Of a stretch of 53,430 nucleotides of DNA, positions 8,185-16,609 are shown piece by piece. The DNA comes from Desulfatibacillum sp. (GTDB taxonomy: Bacteria > Desulfobacterota > Desulfobacteria > Desulfobacterales > SpSt-501): NCBI GenBank assembly GCA_020725555.1, contig DYEU01000002.1, positions 1-53,430 of the forward strand, read 5' to 3'. Each line of letters begins with the position of its first letter. The stretch's first letter is position 1. Below the pieces are notes generated by a model. It worked only from the letters and a program-made list of their open reading frames with translations. It had not been told where the DNA came from and searched no databases. Made by a program: the position numbers and the translations under genes.

Positions 8185-9045
8185 GTGGAAACCTTTCTCG
8201 CGAATCTCTTCAACGGGCTCTCCTGGGGGATGCTCCTCTTTCTCATCTCCATCGGGCTCACGATCATCTTCGGGGTCATGGGGGTCCTGAACTTCGCCCA
8301 CGGCTCGCTTTTCATGCTGGGGGCCTATCTCTGCATGCAGTTCGTGCGCTGGACGGGATCCTTCTGGACGGGGCTGCTCCTGGGCCCGCCGCTCGTCGCC
8401 GCCCTGGCGGTCGCCATCGAGCGTTTTTTCCTCCGGCCGCTCTACGGCCGGGATGTCAGCCTGCAGCTTCTTCTGACCTTCGGGTTGATGCTCTTTCTAG
8501 ACGACGGCGTGCGCCTGATCTGGGGTGCGGCCTACCACGTCGTCCAGCCGCCCGATGCCCTCTCCGGGTCGGTTGCAATCTTCTCCCAGAGCTATCCCCT
8601 CTACCGCCTCTTTCTCGTGGTCTTGGGGCCTCTCGCCGGTCTTGCGCTGTGGGCCTTTTTCACCTTCACCCTCTGGGGGAAACTCTTGCGCGCGGCCGCC
8701 ATGGACCGGCAGATGGCCGAGATCGTGGGGGTGCGCGTCCCGGTTCTTTTCACGGCGGTCTTCGCCTTCGGCGCGTGGCTCGCCGCCGTGGGCGGCGCGC
8801 TCGCCGCACCGCACCAGAGCGTCGGGCCGGCCATGGGCGAGCGGATCATCATCGAGAGTTTCATCGTCGTCGTGATCGGGGGCATGGGAAGCTTCCCCGG
8901 GGCCTTCGTCGGCGCCCTGATCCTGGGGCTGCTCAACTCCTTCGGCACGACCTTCTTCCCCCAGGTGCAGATGGCGCTTCCCTACATCCTCTTGGCGGGG
9001 ATCCTGCTCACGCGGCCGCGAGGCCTCTTCGGGGCGGAGAGCTGA
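8185..9045 (+). CDS. Liv-type ABC transporter permease (LivH family)
   Basis: An inner-membrane permease of 286 residues with about eight hydrophobic helices. It has the family opening NGLSWGMLLFLISIGLTIIFG, then GVLNFAHGSLFMLGAY, and the cytoplasmic ATPase-contact region RAAAMDRQMAEIVGV. The late GGMGSFPGAFVGALILGLL is also typical. It forms the channel with the next gene product. The start is GTG at 8185, preceded by CGAGGCG. The stop is one base before the ATG of the next gene, so the genes are co-translated. Confidence 0.93.
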   Translation: METFLANLFNGLSWGMLLFLISIGLTIIFGVMGVLNFAHGSLFMLGAYLCMQFVRWTGSFWTGLLLGPPLVAALAVAIERFFLRPLYGRDVSLQLLLTFGLMLFLDDGVRLIWGAAYHVVQPPDALSGSVAIFSQSYPLYRLFLVVLGPLAGLALWAFFTFTLWGKLLRAAAMDRQMAEIVGVRVPVLFTAVFAFGAWLAAVGGALAAPHQSVGPAMGERIIIESFIVVVIGGMGSFPGAFVGALILGLLNSFGTTFFPQVQMALPYILLAGILLTRPRGLFGAES

Positions 9046-9046
9046 G

Positions 9047-10012
9047 ATGAAGCCACGCGCAGGGACTCTGTTCGCGGCCGCCGCCCCCGCCGCCTTTCTG
9101 CTCGCGGCGCCTTTCTTCCTCAGCACCTATTGGGTCATGATCCTGACCGAGATCCTCACGATGAGCCTCTTCGCCATGAGCTTCAACCTGCTCTTCGGCT
9201 ACACGGGGCTTCTCTCCTTCGGCCAGGCGGGGATCTTCGGGGCAGGGGGGTATTTCGCGGTCTTGAGCCTGATCCACGGACCTTCCTCGCTCTGGGCCGC
9301 CTTCGCCGCCGCCCTTCTCGGGTCGGCTTTTCTTTCCATGATCATCGGCTGGTTCTGCGTGCGGCGGGATGAGATTTACTTCGCCATCCTCACCCTGGGC
9401 TTCGGCATGATGCTCTTCACCGTCGCCCACAACTGGCGAAGCCTCACCGGCGGCAGCGACGGTCTGGGGGGCTTCACCCTGCCGCCGCTCGATCTTCTCT
9501 TCTGGCGGGGCTCGCTCGCCGACCCGCGCCACTTCTACTTTCTCGTCCTCGGCGTCGTTTTTCTCGGCGCGCTTCTCCTCTACCGCATGGTGCACTCGCC
9601 CTTCGGGCTGCTGCTGCGCTCGATCCGTGAAAACACGCAGCGGCTCTCCTTCGTGGGGGCCGACGTGCGGGCGGTGCGTCTTTGCGCCTTCGTGGTCGCG
9701 GGAACCCTGGCCGGTCTCGCCGGCGTGCTCTTTGCGTTGTTCAACCGCATCGCCTCGCCCGAGATGCTCCACTGGTCCTTTTCGGGAAAAGCCGTCCTGA
9801 TGACCATCCTGGGCGGCTCGGGGGTGCTCTTCGGGCCGGCCGTCGGGGCGGCGATCTTCTATGTCCTCGAGCACGTGATCACCGCCCACACGACGAACTG
9901 GATGGTGTTCCTCGGGGCGATCCTGGTCGTCCTCGTGCTCGCCTTCCCGCGGGGGGTTTTGGGAAGCCTTTTGCACCTTGCGGCAAGGCGCCGCGGGAGG
10001 CCCCGGCCGTGA
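9047..10012 (+). CDS. Liv-type ABC transporter permease (LivM family)
   Basis: The second permease has 321 residues and about nine hydrophobic helices. Diagnostic stretches are MSFNLLFGYTGLLSFGQAGIFGAGGYF, the ATPase-docking loop RSIRENTQRLSFVGADV, and the late GGSGVLFGPAVGAAIF. It pairs with the LivH-type subunit. ATG at 9047 lies one base after the preceding stop. Its own stop overlaps the GTG of the ATPase gene. Confidence 0.93.
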   Translation: MKPRAGTLFAAAAPAAFLLAAPFFLSTYWVMILTEILTMSLFAMSFNLLFGYTGLLSFGQAGIFGAGGYFAVLSLIHGPSSLWAAFAAALLGSAFLSMIIGWFCVRRDEIYFAILTLGFGMMLFTVAHNWRSLTGGSDGLGGFTLPPLDLLFWRGSLADPRHFYFLVLGVVFLGALLLYRMVHSPFGLLLRSIRENTQRLSFVGADVRAVRLCAFVVAGTLAGLAGVLFALFNRIASPEMLHWSFSGKAVLMTILGGSGVLFGPAVGAAIFYVLEHVITAHTTNWMVFLGAILVVLVLAFPRGVLGSLLHLAARRRGRPRP

Positions 10013-10782
10013 GCGCGCCGATCATCCTGAAAGTCGAGGCGGTCAGCCGGAGTTTCGGGAAGTTCCAGGCCTTGCAGGGTGTTTCCCTGGAGATCCCCCG
10101 CGGGAGGCTCTGCGCCCTGATCGGGCCGAACGGGGCGGGAAAGACGACGTTCTACAACGTCATCTCGGGAAGGTACCGGCCGAGCCGCGGGCGGGTGTTC
10201 TTCGAGGGGCGCGACATCACGGGACTTCCCCCGCACAAGCTGGTGAAGCTCGGGCTGCTGCGCTCGTTTCAGATCACAAACATTTTCCCCGCGCTCACGG
10301 TGCTCGAGAACGTGCTCGCCCCGCTCGCCGTGATGCACGGGATGAGCTTCTCCTTCTGGCGCTCGCTTTCCTCGCAGAAGCACCTTGTCGAGGAGGCGAT
10401 GGCGATCCTCGAGCGGCTCGGGCTCGCCGGGCAGTCGCACCGCGAGGTGTCCACCCTCGCCTACGGCGACAAGCGGCTGATCGAGATCGCGATCGTCCTC
10501 GCCTGCCGGCCGCGGCTCGTTCTGCTCGACGAACCCACGGCCGGCATGAACCCGGAGGAAACCGAGCGCATGATCCGGCTGATCCACGAGCTTGCCGCGC
10601 GCTCGGAGATCACCTTCTTTGTGACCGAACACGACATGAAGGTCGTCTTCTCGGTCGCCCAGACGATCTTCGTCCTGAACCAGGGAAGCCTCCTCGCCCA
10701 GGGGACGCCCGAGGAGATCCGGGCGAACCCGGCGGTGCGGCAGGCCTATCTCGGGGGAAGCCTTGATGCTGAGCGTGCGTGA
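10009..10782 (+). CDS. Liv-type ABC transporter ATPase (LivG family)
   Basis: A cytoplasmic ATPase of 257 residues. Walker A GPNGAGKT is at about residues 39-46, the signature reads LAYGDKRL at about 155, and Walker B is LVLLDEPTAGMNPEE at about 170, with switch His in TEHDM. The long insert TNIFPALTVLENVLAP is typical of LivG. The GTG start overlaps the TGA of the upstream permease (GTGA). It ends 17 bases into the next ATPase gene. Confidence 0.94.
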   Translation: MSAPIILKVEAVSRSFGKFQALQGVSLEIPRGRLCALIGPNGAGKTTFYNVISGRYRPSRGRVFFEGRDITGLPPHKLVKLGLLRSFQITNIFPALTVLENVLAPLAVMHGMSFSFWRSLSSQKHLVEEAMAILERLGLAGQSHREVSTLAYGDKRLIEIAIVLACRPRLVLLDEPTAGMNPEETERMIRLIHELAARSEITFFVTEHDMKVVFSVAQTIFVLNQGSLLAQGTPEEIRANPAVRQAYLGGSLDAERA

Positions 10783-11464
10783 CCTGCACGTCTATTACGG
10801 GGACAGCCACGCCCTGCAGGGGGTCACCCTCGAGGTGGGCTCCGGCGAGATCGTCTGCCTGCTGGGAAGAAACGGAGCCGGGAAATCGACCACCCTGCGG
10901 GGCATCCTCGGCGTCGTCCCGCCGCGGTCCGGCCGCGTGGTCTTCAACGGCGTCGCGATCACCGGCCGCCCGGTCTACGAGTCGGTGCGCCGCGGGCTGG
11001 CACTCGTTCCCGAAGACCGCCGCATCTTCGCTGGCCTGACCGTCCAGGAAAACCTCGAGGTCGCCTCGCTCCCGGCCCGGCCCGGGCAGAACGCCTGGAC
11101 GCTCGAGCGGGTCTATGAGGCCTTTCCGCTGCTTGCGCGCTTGAAGCACCGCAAGGGCGGAAACCTCTCGGGCGGGGAGCAGCAGATGCTGGCCATCGCC
11201 CGGGCCCTGGTCGGAAACCCTCTCCTTCTCCTGCTGGACGAGCCCTGCGAAGGCCTGGCCCCGGTCATCGTGGAGGAGCTCGGCCGGGTCATCGCCGGCA
11301 TCAAGCACGAGATCCCCATTCTCCTCTCCGAGCAGAACGCCCGTTTCGCCCTCTCGCTCGCCGATCGCGGCTACGTCATCGACAAGGGCGTGATCCGCTT
11401 CGAGGGGACCCGCCGAGAACTCCTCGAAAACCGCGAAGTCCAATCCCGCTACCTCTCCGTGTGA
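10766..11464 (+). CDS. Liv-type ABC transporter ATPase (LivF family)
   Basis: The second ATPase has 232 residues, starting MLSVRDLHVYYGDSHALQGV. Walker A GRNGAGKS is at about 34-41, LSGGEQQ at about 134, and Walker B LLLLDEPCEGLAP follows. The family motif RSGRVVFNG and the VPEDRRIFAGLTVQENL stretch identify it as LivF. Its 5' end overlaps the LivG-type gene, giving coupled, equal production of the two ATPases. A weak GGCCGC-type hairpin at 11503-11516 is the only candidate terminator before the convergent M20 gene. Confidence 0.94.
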   Translation: MLSVRDLHVYYGDSHALQGVTLEVGSGEIVCLLGRNGAGKSTTLRGILGVVPPRSGRVVFNGVAITGRPVYESVRRGLALVPEDRRIFAGLTVQENLEVASLPARPGQNAWTLERVYEAFPLLARLKHRKGGNLSGGEQQMLAIARALVGNPLLLLLDEPCEGLAPVIVEELGRVIAGIKHEIPILLSEQNARFALSLADRGYVIDKGVIRFEGTRRELLENREVQSRYLSV

Positions 11465-11516
11465 CGGGTTTTGCGCCAAACGCGAGGGACGCGCCTTCGT
11501 CCGGCCGCTTGCGGCC

Positions 11517-12689
11517 TCAAGCCGCCGGCAGATGAGCCCGGATCGTCTCGAAGAGGCGGACCCCGATGGGGATGAGCGCATCCGGAAAATCGTATGCGGG
11601 GCTGTGGAGGGGAGGAGTGGAGAGGCCCGCGCCGATTCCGAACATCGCCCCCCGGCCGCGCGCCGTGAAGTGCCCGAAATCCTCCGACCAGCGAAAGGGC
11701 CCGGGAGGTGCGACCACCTCGAGGCCGAGATCGTTTGCGGCCCGGTTCACCCGTTGAACGGCCTCGGGGTGGTTGACCAGGGCGGGAAAGGGCTCCCGGA
11801 GGGCGATCGAGGCCTCCAGTCCCGCTTCCCGGGCGAGGGCGAGGAGCCTCTCGCGCACCGCGGCCGAGAGGCGTTCCAGGGGTTCGTCGCCTGCGGCCCG
11901 GAGGGTGAGGTGGAGTTCGGCCTCCCCGGGGGTGACCCCGAAGCCGGGTTCGCCCAACCGGGCGTGGGTCACGGTGACGAGGGAGAAGAAATCGAAGCCG
12001 GCGGGGATGCGGGGGAGTTCTTCCAGCAGGCGCGCGATGACGGGGGCGGGGGATCGGGCCTCCTCCGGGTGGGCCGCATGGGAGGAGGCGCCGTTCAGGG
12101 CAACCCGCACCCCGACCGAGGCGCAGGCGAAGACCCCGGGCATCACCAGGACCGTGCCGAGCGCTGTACCGGGCAGGTTGTGCAGAGCGAAACACCAGTC
12201 CGGCGCCCAGGCGGCGAAGGAGGGGTCCTCGAGCATGCGCAGGGCGCCTTCTCCGGTTTCCTCGGCGGGTTGAAAGAGCAGCACGGTCCTGCCGCGCTCC
12301 GGGCGCCTTGCGGCAAGACGGAGCGCCAGCCCGGCGACGATCGCCGCATGGCCGTCGTGTCCGCAGGCGTGGGCGAGGCCCGGGTTCTGCGAGCGGTAGG
12401 GCAAAGCCGCCTCCTCGCGCACGGGAACGGCGTCGAGCTCAGCGCGGAAGGCGACCGTGGGGCCCGGCGACGTCCCCTCGAAGAGCGCGGCCAAGCCCGT
12501 CCCGCCGATCCCGGTGAGCAGGCGATCCGGCCGCAGGGCGTCAAGAAAATCCGCAAGAAGGCGAGCGGTGCCGCGCTCGGTTCCGCCCCGCTCGGGACGG
12601 GCGTGCAGGCGGTGCCGCAGCGCGACGACCCTGGCCAGCTCCTCCCCGGTGAGGCTTTCCCCGGGGTCCTTGCCCCGCGGGTCAGGCAT
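11517..12689 (-). CDS. M20-family amidohydrolase (N-acyl-amino-acid hydrolase type)
   Basis: A cytoplasmic metal-dependent peptidase/amidase of 390 residues, related to hippurate hydrolase and IAA-amino-acid hydrolase. Metal ligands are visible: C109 and H111 in HACGHDGH, the tandem Glu in QPAEETGEGA, a His in FALHNLPG and a late His in LHSPAYDFPD. The dimerisation domain lies about residues 185-295. Its start overlaps the end of dctM by eight bases, so it belongs to the TRAP operon. The imported compound may be an N-acyl amino acid or similar amide that this enzyme splits. The substrate is inferred from context only. Confidence 0.9.
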   Translation of the reverse strand: MPDPRGKDPGESLTGEELARVVALRHRLHARPERGGTERGTARLLADFLDALRPDRLLTGIGGTGLAALFEGTSPGPTVAFRAELDAVPVREEAALPYRSQNPGLAHACGHDGHAAIVAGLALRLAARRPERGRTVLLFQPAEETGEGALRMLEDPSFAAWAPDWCFALHNLPGTALGTVLVMPGVFACASVGVRVALNGASSHAAHPEEARSPAPVIARLLEELPRIPAGFDFFSLVTVTHARLGEPGFGVTPGEAELHLTLRAAGDEPLERLSAAVRERLLALAREAGLEASIALREPFPALVNHPEAVQRVNRAANDLGLEVVAPPGPFRWSEDFGHFTARGRGAMFGIGAGLSTPPLHSPAYDFPDALIPIGVRLFETIRAHLPAA

Positions 12690-13962
12690 AGCCGAGGAGC
12701 CGCGGGATCCAGAGCACGACGGCCGGGGCGTAGGTGACGAGCAGGAGGATTCCGATTTCGAGCGCCAGAAACGGCAGCACGGCGCGCGTCACCTCGGGCA
12801 GAGAAAGGCCCGTCACGCCGCAGACGACGAAGAGGCAGACCCCGAGCGGCGGGGTGAGGAGCCCGACCACGATGTTGAAGACCATCACGAACCCGAAGTG
12901 CAGGGGGTGGATCCCCACGCCCTGCGCCACGGCGAGCAGCGTGGGGGCGAGGATGATGATCGCGGCCCCGCCCTCGAGGAACATGCCCACGAAGAGCAGA
13001 AACAGGTTGATGAGGAGCAGGATCAGGTAGGGGTTTTCGGTCAGGCCGAGAAGCATCGCGGCGATGCGGTTGGGGATCTGCTCGGCCGTCAGCACCCAGG
13101 CGAAGACGTTCGCCATGGCGATGATCAGCAGCAGCACGGCGGTCGTGACCGCGCCGTCGACGAAGACCTGTTTGATCCCGGCCCAGTCAAGCTCGCGGTA
13201 GACGAAACGCCCGAGGATCGCGGCGTAGAAAAGCGCCACGGCGGCGGCCTCGGTGGGCGTGAAGACTCCGCCCAGGATCCCGCCCAGGATGATGAGCGGT
13301 GCCAGGAGGGCCGGGCCCGCCTGCTTGAACTGGCCCCAGAGGAACGCCGCCGTGAAAGGCTCCTCCACCCGCGGGTAGCCGCGCCGGATGGCCATGAGGT
13401 AGGCGAGGCCCATCATGGAGAAGCCGATCAGCAGGCCGGGGATGATCCCGGCCGCAAACAACGCACCGATCGAAAGGCCGGTCGTCACCCCCATGATGAC
13501 CATGAAGATCGAGGGCGGGATGATCGGGCCCATGGTGCTCGAGGCCGCGGTCAGCGCGGCCGAGAAGGCCTTGTCGTAGCCCGCCCGGACCATGCCCGGC
13601 ACGAGCACCGTGCCGATGGCCGAGGCGTCGGCCACGGCCGACCCCGAGATCCCCCCGAGGAACATCGAGGCGACGATGTTCGTGTGGGCGAGGCCGCCGC
13701 GGATGCGGCCGACCAGGGCGTTGGCGAAGCCGACGAGCCGAAGGGTCGTCCCGCCGCGGTTCATGAGCTCGCCGGCCAGCACAAAGAGCGGGACGGCCAT
13801 CAGGGGAAAGGAGTCGACCCCCGTGAACATGCGCTGGGCGATGAGGCTCAAGGGGACATCGAGCAACCAGAGGGCGGCGAGCGCCGTGAGCCCCAAGCAG
13901 AAGGCGACCGGGAACCCCAGGGCGAGGGTGGCGATGAACACCGCCGCGATCAGGGGGATCAT
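12682..13962 (-). CDS. dctM: TRAP transporter large membrane subunit DctM
   Basis: The 426-residue, roughly 12-helix subunit carries the sodium-coupled transport path of a tripartite ATP-independent periplasmic transporter. Typical motifs are FPLMAVPLFVLAGELMNRGG, GGISGSAVADASAIGTVLVP, and STMGPIIPPSIFMVIMG. The later GVFTPTEAAAVALFYA and LLTPPLGVCLFVVCGV are also typical. ATG 13962 follows AAAAGGAG and overlaps the dctQ stop (ATGA). It works with DctP and DctQ encoded upstream. Confidence 0.96.
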   Translation of the reverse strand: MIPLIAAVFIATLALGFPVAFCLGLTALAALWLLDVPLSLIAQRMFTGVDSFPLMAVPLFVLAGELMNRGGTTLRLVGFANALVGRIRGGLAHTNIVASMFLGGISGSAVADASAIGTVLVPGMVRAGYDKAFSAALTAASSTMGPIIPPSIFMVIMGVTTGLSIGALFAAGIIPGLLIGFSMMGLAYLMAIRRGYPRVEEPFTAAFLWGQFKQAGPALLAPLIILGGILGGVFTPTEAAAVALFYAAILGRFVYRELDWAGIKQVFVDGAVTTAVLLLIIAMANVFAWVLTAEQIPNRIAAMLLGLTENPYLILLLINLFLLFVGMFLEGGAAIIILAPTLLAVAQGVGIHPLHFGFVMVFNIVVGLLTPPLGVCLFVVCGVTGLSLPEVTRAVLPFLALEIGILLLVTYAPAVVLWIPRLLGYA

Positions 13963-14477
13963 GCGGCTCCTTTTCCCCCCCCCGGCGGGGGAGCGCCCGG
14001 GGAAAGAAGCCGCAGCAAACCCGACAGGAGCTCGACGATCATGAGCGCGGCCCCGGCGGGGATGGCGAGGTAGGGGTAGATCATGGGGATCATCATCGCC
14101 GGGGATTTCTGCGCGGCGTTGAACAGGGCGAGGTTCAGGCCCTCCCGGGCGATGAGCGCGAGAAAGGCGATCAGGGTGAGGTGGAGACCGATCGCCGCGA
14201 CCCGCCGCGCGACGGGCGGGAAGCACTCGACCAGGCTGTTCACCCCGATGTGCCGGCCGCGCCGCAGGGCGACGAAGGAGCCCACCATCCCCATCCAGAT
14301 CATCAGGTAGCGGGCGAGCTCCTCCGACCAGGGAAAGGGCAGGTAGACCACGAAGCGGAAGAAGACCTGCAGGATCACCACGACGGACATGGCGATCCCC
14401 AGCAGGATGAGCAATCGCTCCGCCGTCCGGCTCAAGGCCTCGCTTGCCCGGTCAAGCGCCCGGGAGAGTATCTCCAT
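13959..14477 (-). CDS. dctQ: TRAP transporter small membrane subunit DctQ
   Basis: The 172-residue protein has four hydrophobic helices and the family signature FPWSEELARYLMIWMGMVG followed by RRGRHIGVN. It bridges or stabilises the large subunit and helps dock DctP. I use ATG 14477; a GTG at 14498 is in frame and would add seven residues. A GGAGG lies 12 bases before the ATG. It ends with the ATGA overlap into dctM and a Pro/Gly-rich tail. Confidence 0.92.
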   Translation of the reverse strand: MEILSRALDRASEALSRTAERLLILLGIAMSVVVILQVFFRFVVYLPFPWSEELARYLMIWMGMVGSFVALRRGRHIGVNSLVECFPPVARRVAAIGLHLTLIAFLALIAREGLNLALFNAAQKSPAMMIPMIYPYLAIPAGAALMIVELLSGLLRLLSPGAPPPGGGKGAA

Positions 14478-14501
14478 GCCGCGTGCGGTCCTCCGCACGG
14501 G

Positions 14502-15590
14502 CTATTTCTTGATCTGGGCGTACTTCTCGTTCGCCATGCGGATGAACTCCTGGACGATTTGGTCCGCACGGTCGCCCACCTCGTTTTCGGCCTTGGCCGC
14601 GGCCGCGAGAATGCCGTCGGTCCACTCATCGCCCGCCTTTTTGCGGATGAAGGAGAGCCCCGCCGGTTGGGCGATCTGCCGGAACTGGTTCAATTCCTGC
14701 GCGGAGGGCTTGTGAATCTGCATCCCCTGGGCCTTGAGTTTCTCGATCCCCTCAATGTTCGCCTCCTGGGAGAAGCCGTTGTGCGTGTGGGCGAGCACCA
14801 CGGCCGCCTCGGCGACGATCCGGCGCTGTGCGTCGTTCAGCTTTTTCTGGAAGAAGTTCTCGTTCATGAAGACAAAAAGCGGGTTGTAGAGGTGGCCGTC
14901 GAGGATCACGTATTTCTGGACCTCGTAGAATTTCATGTCGTGGATGAGGACGATGGGCAGCTCCATGCCGTCGACCACTTTCTGCTGGAGCGCCATGTAC
15001 AGCTCGCCGAAGGCGATGGGGGTGGGGTCGGCCCCGAGCGCCTTGACCATCTCCATGTGGGCCGGGTTTTCCATGGTGCGGATCTTGAGGCCCTTCATGT
15101 CGGCCGCGCTCTTCATCGGCCGGTTGGCGGTGAAGTGGCGGTAGCCGTTTTCGGTGATCGCCAGCACGCGCACCCCCGTCTTGGCGAGAAAGGCCTCGCC
15201 GAAGCGGCGGCCGAAGTCGCCGTCGAAGACCTTCCAGGCCGCGGGGGCGTTCGAGAAGAGAAAGGGGATGTCGAAGACCACGGCCGGGTCGAAGAACCCC
15301 GGCACCGGGCCGCTCGAGAGGGTCGCCATTTCGATCGTGCCCAGGCGCACCCCTTCCAGGGCCTCGCGCTCGTTGCCGAGCTTCGAGGCGTGGAAGGCCT
15401 TGACCTCGATTTCGCCCTGGGTCTGGGTCTCGACCAGTTGGCGGAAGATCTCGACCGCCTTGACGGTGCGATTGGTGGGGACGTCGGGGCCGGCGTTGGC
15501 GACCTTGATCGTGATCTTGGCCCAGGCCGGGCCGCCGGCGAGAAGCAGCAGGGCGAAGAGGCAAATGAGGATGCGGGCTACGGCTTTCAT
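14502..15590 (-). CDS. dctP: TRAP transporter substrate-binding protein DctP
   Basis: A periplasmic binding protein of 362 residues with a signal peptide cleaved near GPAWAKITI. Family marks are TVKAVEIFRQLVETQTQGEI-type opening, VFDIPFLF, the binding-site region GLKIRTMENPAHMEMVKALGA, PIAFGELYMALQQKVVDGME, and the later KYVILDGHLYNP. R175-region basic residues usually clamp a substrate carboxylate, so an organic acid is expected. The gene is the first of dctPQM-M20, with a good promoter about 120 bases upstream. Confidence 0.95.
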   Translation of the reverse strand: MKAVARILICLFALLLLAGGPAWAKITIKVANAGPDVPTNRTVKAVEIFRQLVETQTQGEIEVKAFHASKLGNEREALEGVRLGTIEMATLSSGPVPGFFDPAVVFDIPFLFSNAPAAWKVFDGDFGRRFGEAFLAKTGVRVLAITENGYRHFTANRPMKSAADMKGLKIRTMENPAHMEMVKALGADPTPIAFGELYMALQQKVVDGMELPIVLIHDMKFYEVQKYVILDGHLYNPLFVFMNENFFQKKLNDAQRRIVAEAAVVLAHTHNGFSQEANIEGIEKLKAQGMQIHKPSAQELNQFRQIAQPAGLSFIRKKAGDEWTDGILAAAAKAENEVGDRADQIVQEFIRMANEKYAQIKK

Positions 15591-15706
15591 CGGCGCGACT
15601 CCTTCGGTAGACTCCGGCCCCCGATGGGTTTTCGCATGCCCCGCCCGCGGGATCCCCGGGGGCCGATGGGGTCCTCGTCTGCGCGGCGGGGCAATCGATT
15701 CTTCGG

Positions 15707-15736
15707 CGTATAGAAAAGATTCGAAAGCGGTGTCAA
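15707..15736 (-). promoter_or_regulatory. Promoter of the TRAP-M20 operon
   Basis: On the minus strand TTGACA (15736-15731), an 18-base spacer and TATACG (15712-15707) lie about 117 bases before the dctP ATG. The spacer is A/T-rich compared with its surroundings. This separates dctPQM-M20 transcription from the metacaspase gene upstream. Confidence 0.65.
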
Positions 15737-15758
15737 GTGCCGCGAGGCTCCCCCCGGG

Positions 15759-16574
15759 TCACTCCAAGACGCGCCAGCGCTTCATGCGGCTTGAGCCGAA
15801 GAGGTTGGGCGTCTGGGGGTACTGCTGCGAGGGGAGCATGCGGCGGATCGCCTTGTACCAGCTCTGGTAACTCGCCCGCGCCGGAAGCGACTTCAGGGTC
15901 TGGAGGGCGACATAGGTGAAGGCGCCGTTCGGGCGCCCGGCAAACCAGGCGTCGTAGCTGTACTCGGTGTCCTGGCAGCCGGCGAGGAGCAGCGCCGCGT
16001 AGCGGCCCGGCGGGCTCGAGCGGCGCAGGGCCCGGCCGATGCCGAGCTTCGCCGCCTCGCGCCGGGAAAGGAAGACCGCGGGCGGCAGAAACCGGACGAG
16101 CCTTCGGGGGGCGGCCCTTCCGGGCATCGTGGGCGGGGTGAGAATGGGCGCGAAGCGGGCGACCGTCCCGGAGTGGCAGGAGTCGGAGATCATGACCAGC
16201 CGCACGCCGGGGGGGCGGGCGCTGAACAGGTCGAAGAGCTCGTCGTCGGTGATCGGCCCGCGGCCGGCGATGTCGTAGGGGCAGAGGCATTCGTCGGTCC
16301 CGTCGGGCTCGTCGCCGTCCTCGTCGGGGACGAAGGAGCCGTGCCCGGAAAACTGGACGACGAGGCAATCGCCGGTCCGCGACTGCGCAAGCAAAATGCC
16401 GATCGCGGCGCGGATGCCGTCGCCGGTCGCCTTGCGGTCCAACAAGGTCTCGACGGCGAACCCGCGGGCGGTGAGCGCCGCCGCCCAGTCCTTGGCGTCG
16501 TTGACGCAGCCGGAGAGATCGCTTGCCGTCCCCGGGTAGTCGTTGATGCCGATGCATAGCGCTTTTTTGGCCAT
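15759..16574 (-). CDS. Metacaspase (caspase-like peptidase C14)
   Basis: A 271-residue cytoplasmic protein with no signal peptide and no extra domain. The caspase-hemoglobinase p20 region starts at residue 3 (KALCIGINDYPG). The catalytic His is H78 in VVQFSGHGS, and the catalytic Cys is C133 in ISDSCHSG. The acidic DGTDECLCPYD loop at 91-101 is typical of metacaspases, which cut after Arg or Lys. The start ATG follows AACAGGAGG. It sits 36 bases after the KbaZ-like gene and is likely co-transcribed with it. Bacterial metacaspases act in proteolytic stress or programmed-death roles; nothing here shows the target. Confidence 0.9.
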   Translation of the reverse strand: MAKKALCIGINDYPGTASDLSGCVNDAKDWAAALTARGFAVETLLDRKATGDGIRAAIGILLAQSRTGDCLVVQFSGHGSFVPDEDGDEPDGTDECLCPYDIAGRGPITDDELFDLFSARPPGVRLVMISDSCHSGTVARFAPILTPPTMPGRAAPRRLVRFLPPAVFLSRREAAKLGIGRALRRSSPPGRYAALLLAGCQDTEYSYDAWFAGRPNGAFTYVALQTLKSLPARASYQSWYKAIRRMLPSQQYPQTPNLFGSSRMKRWRVLE

Positions 16575-16609
16575 GGCCGCCTCCTGTTCATGGTTGAGGG
16601 GAAAGGGTT

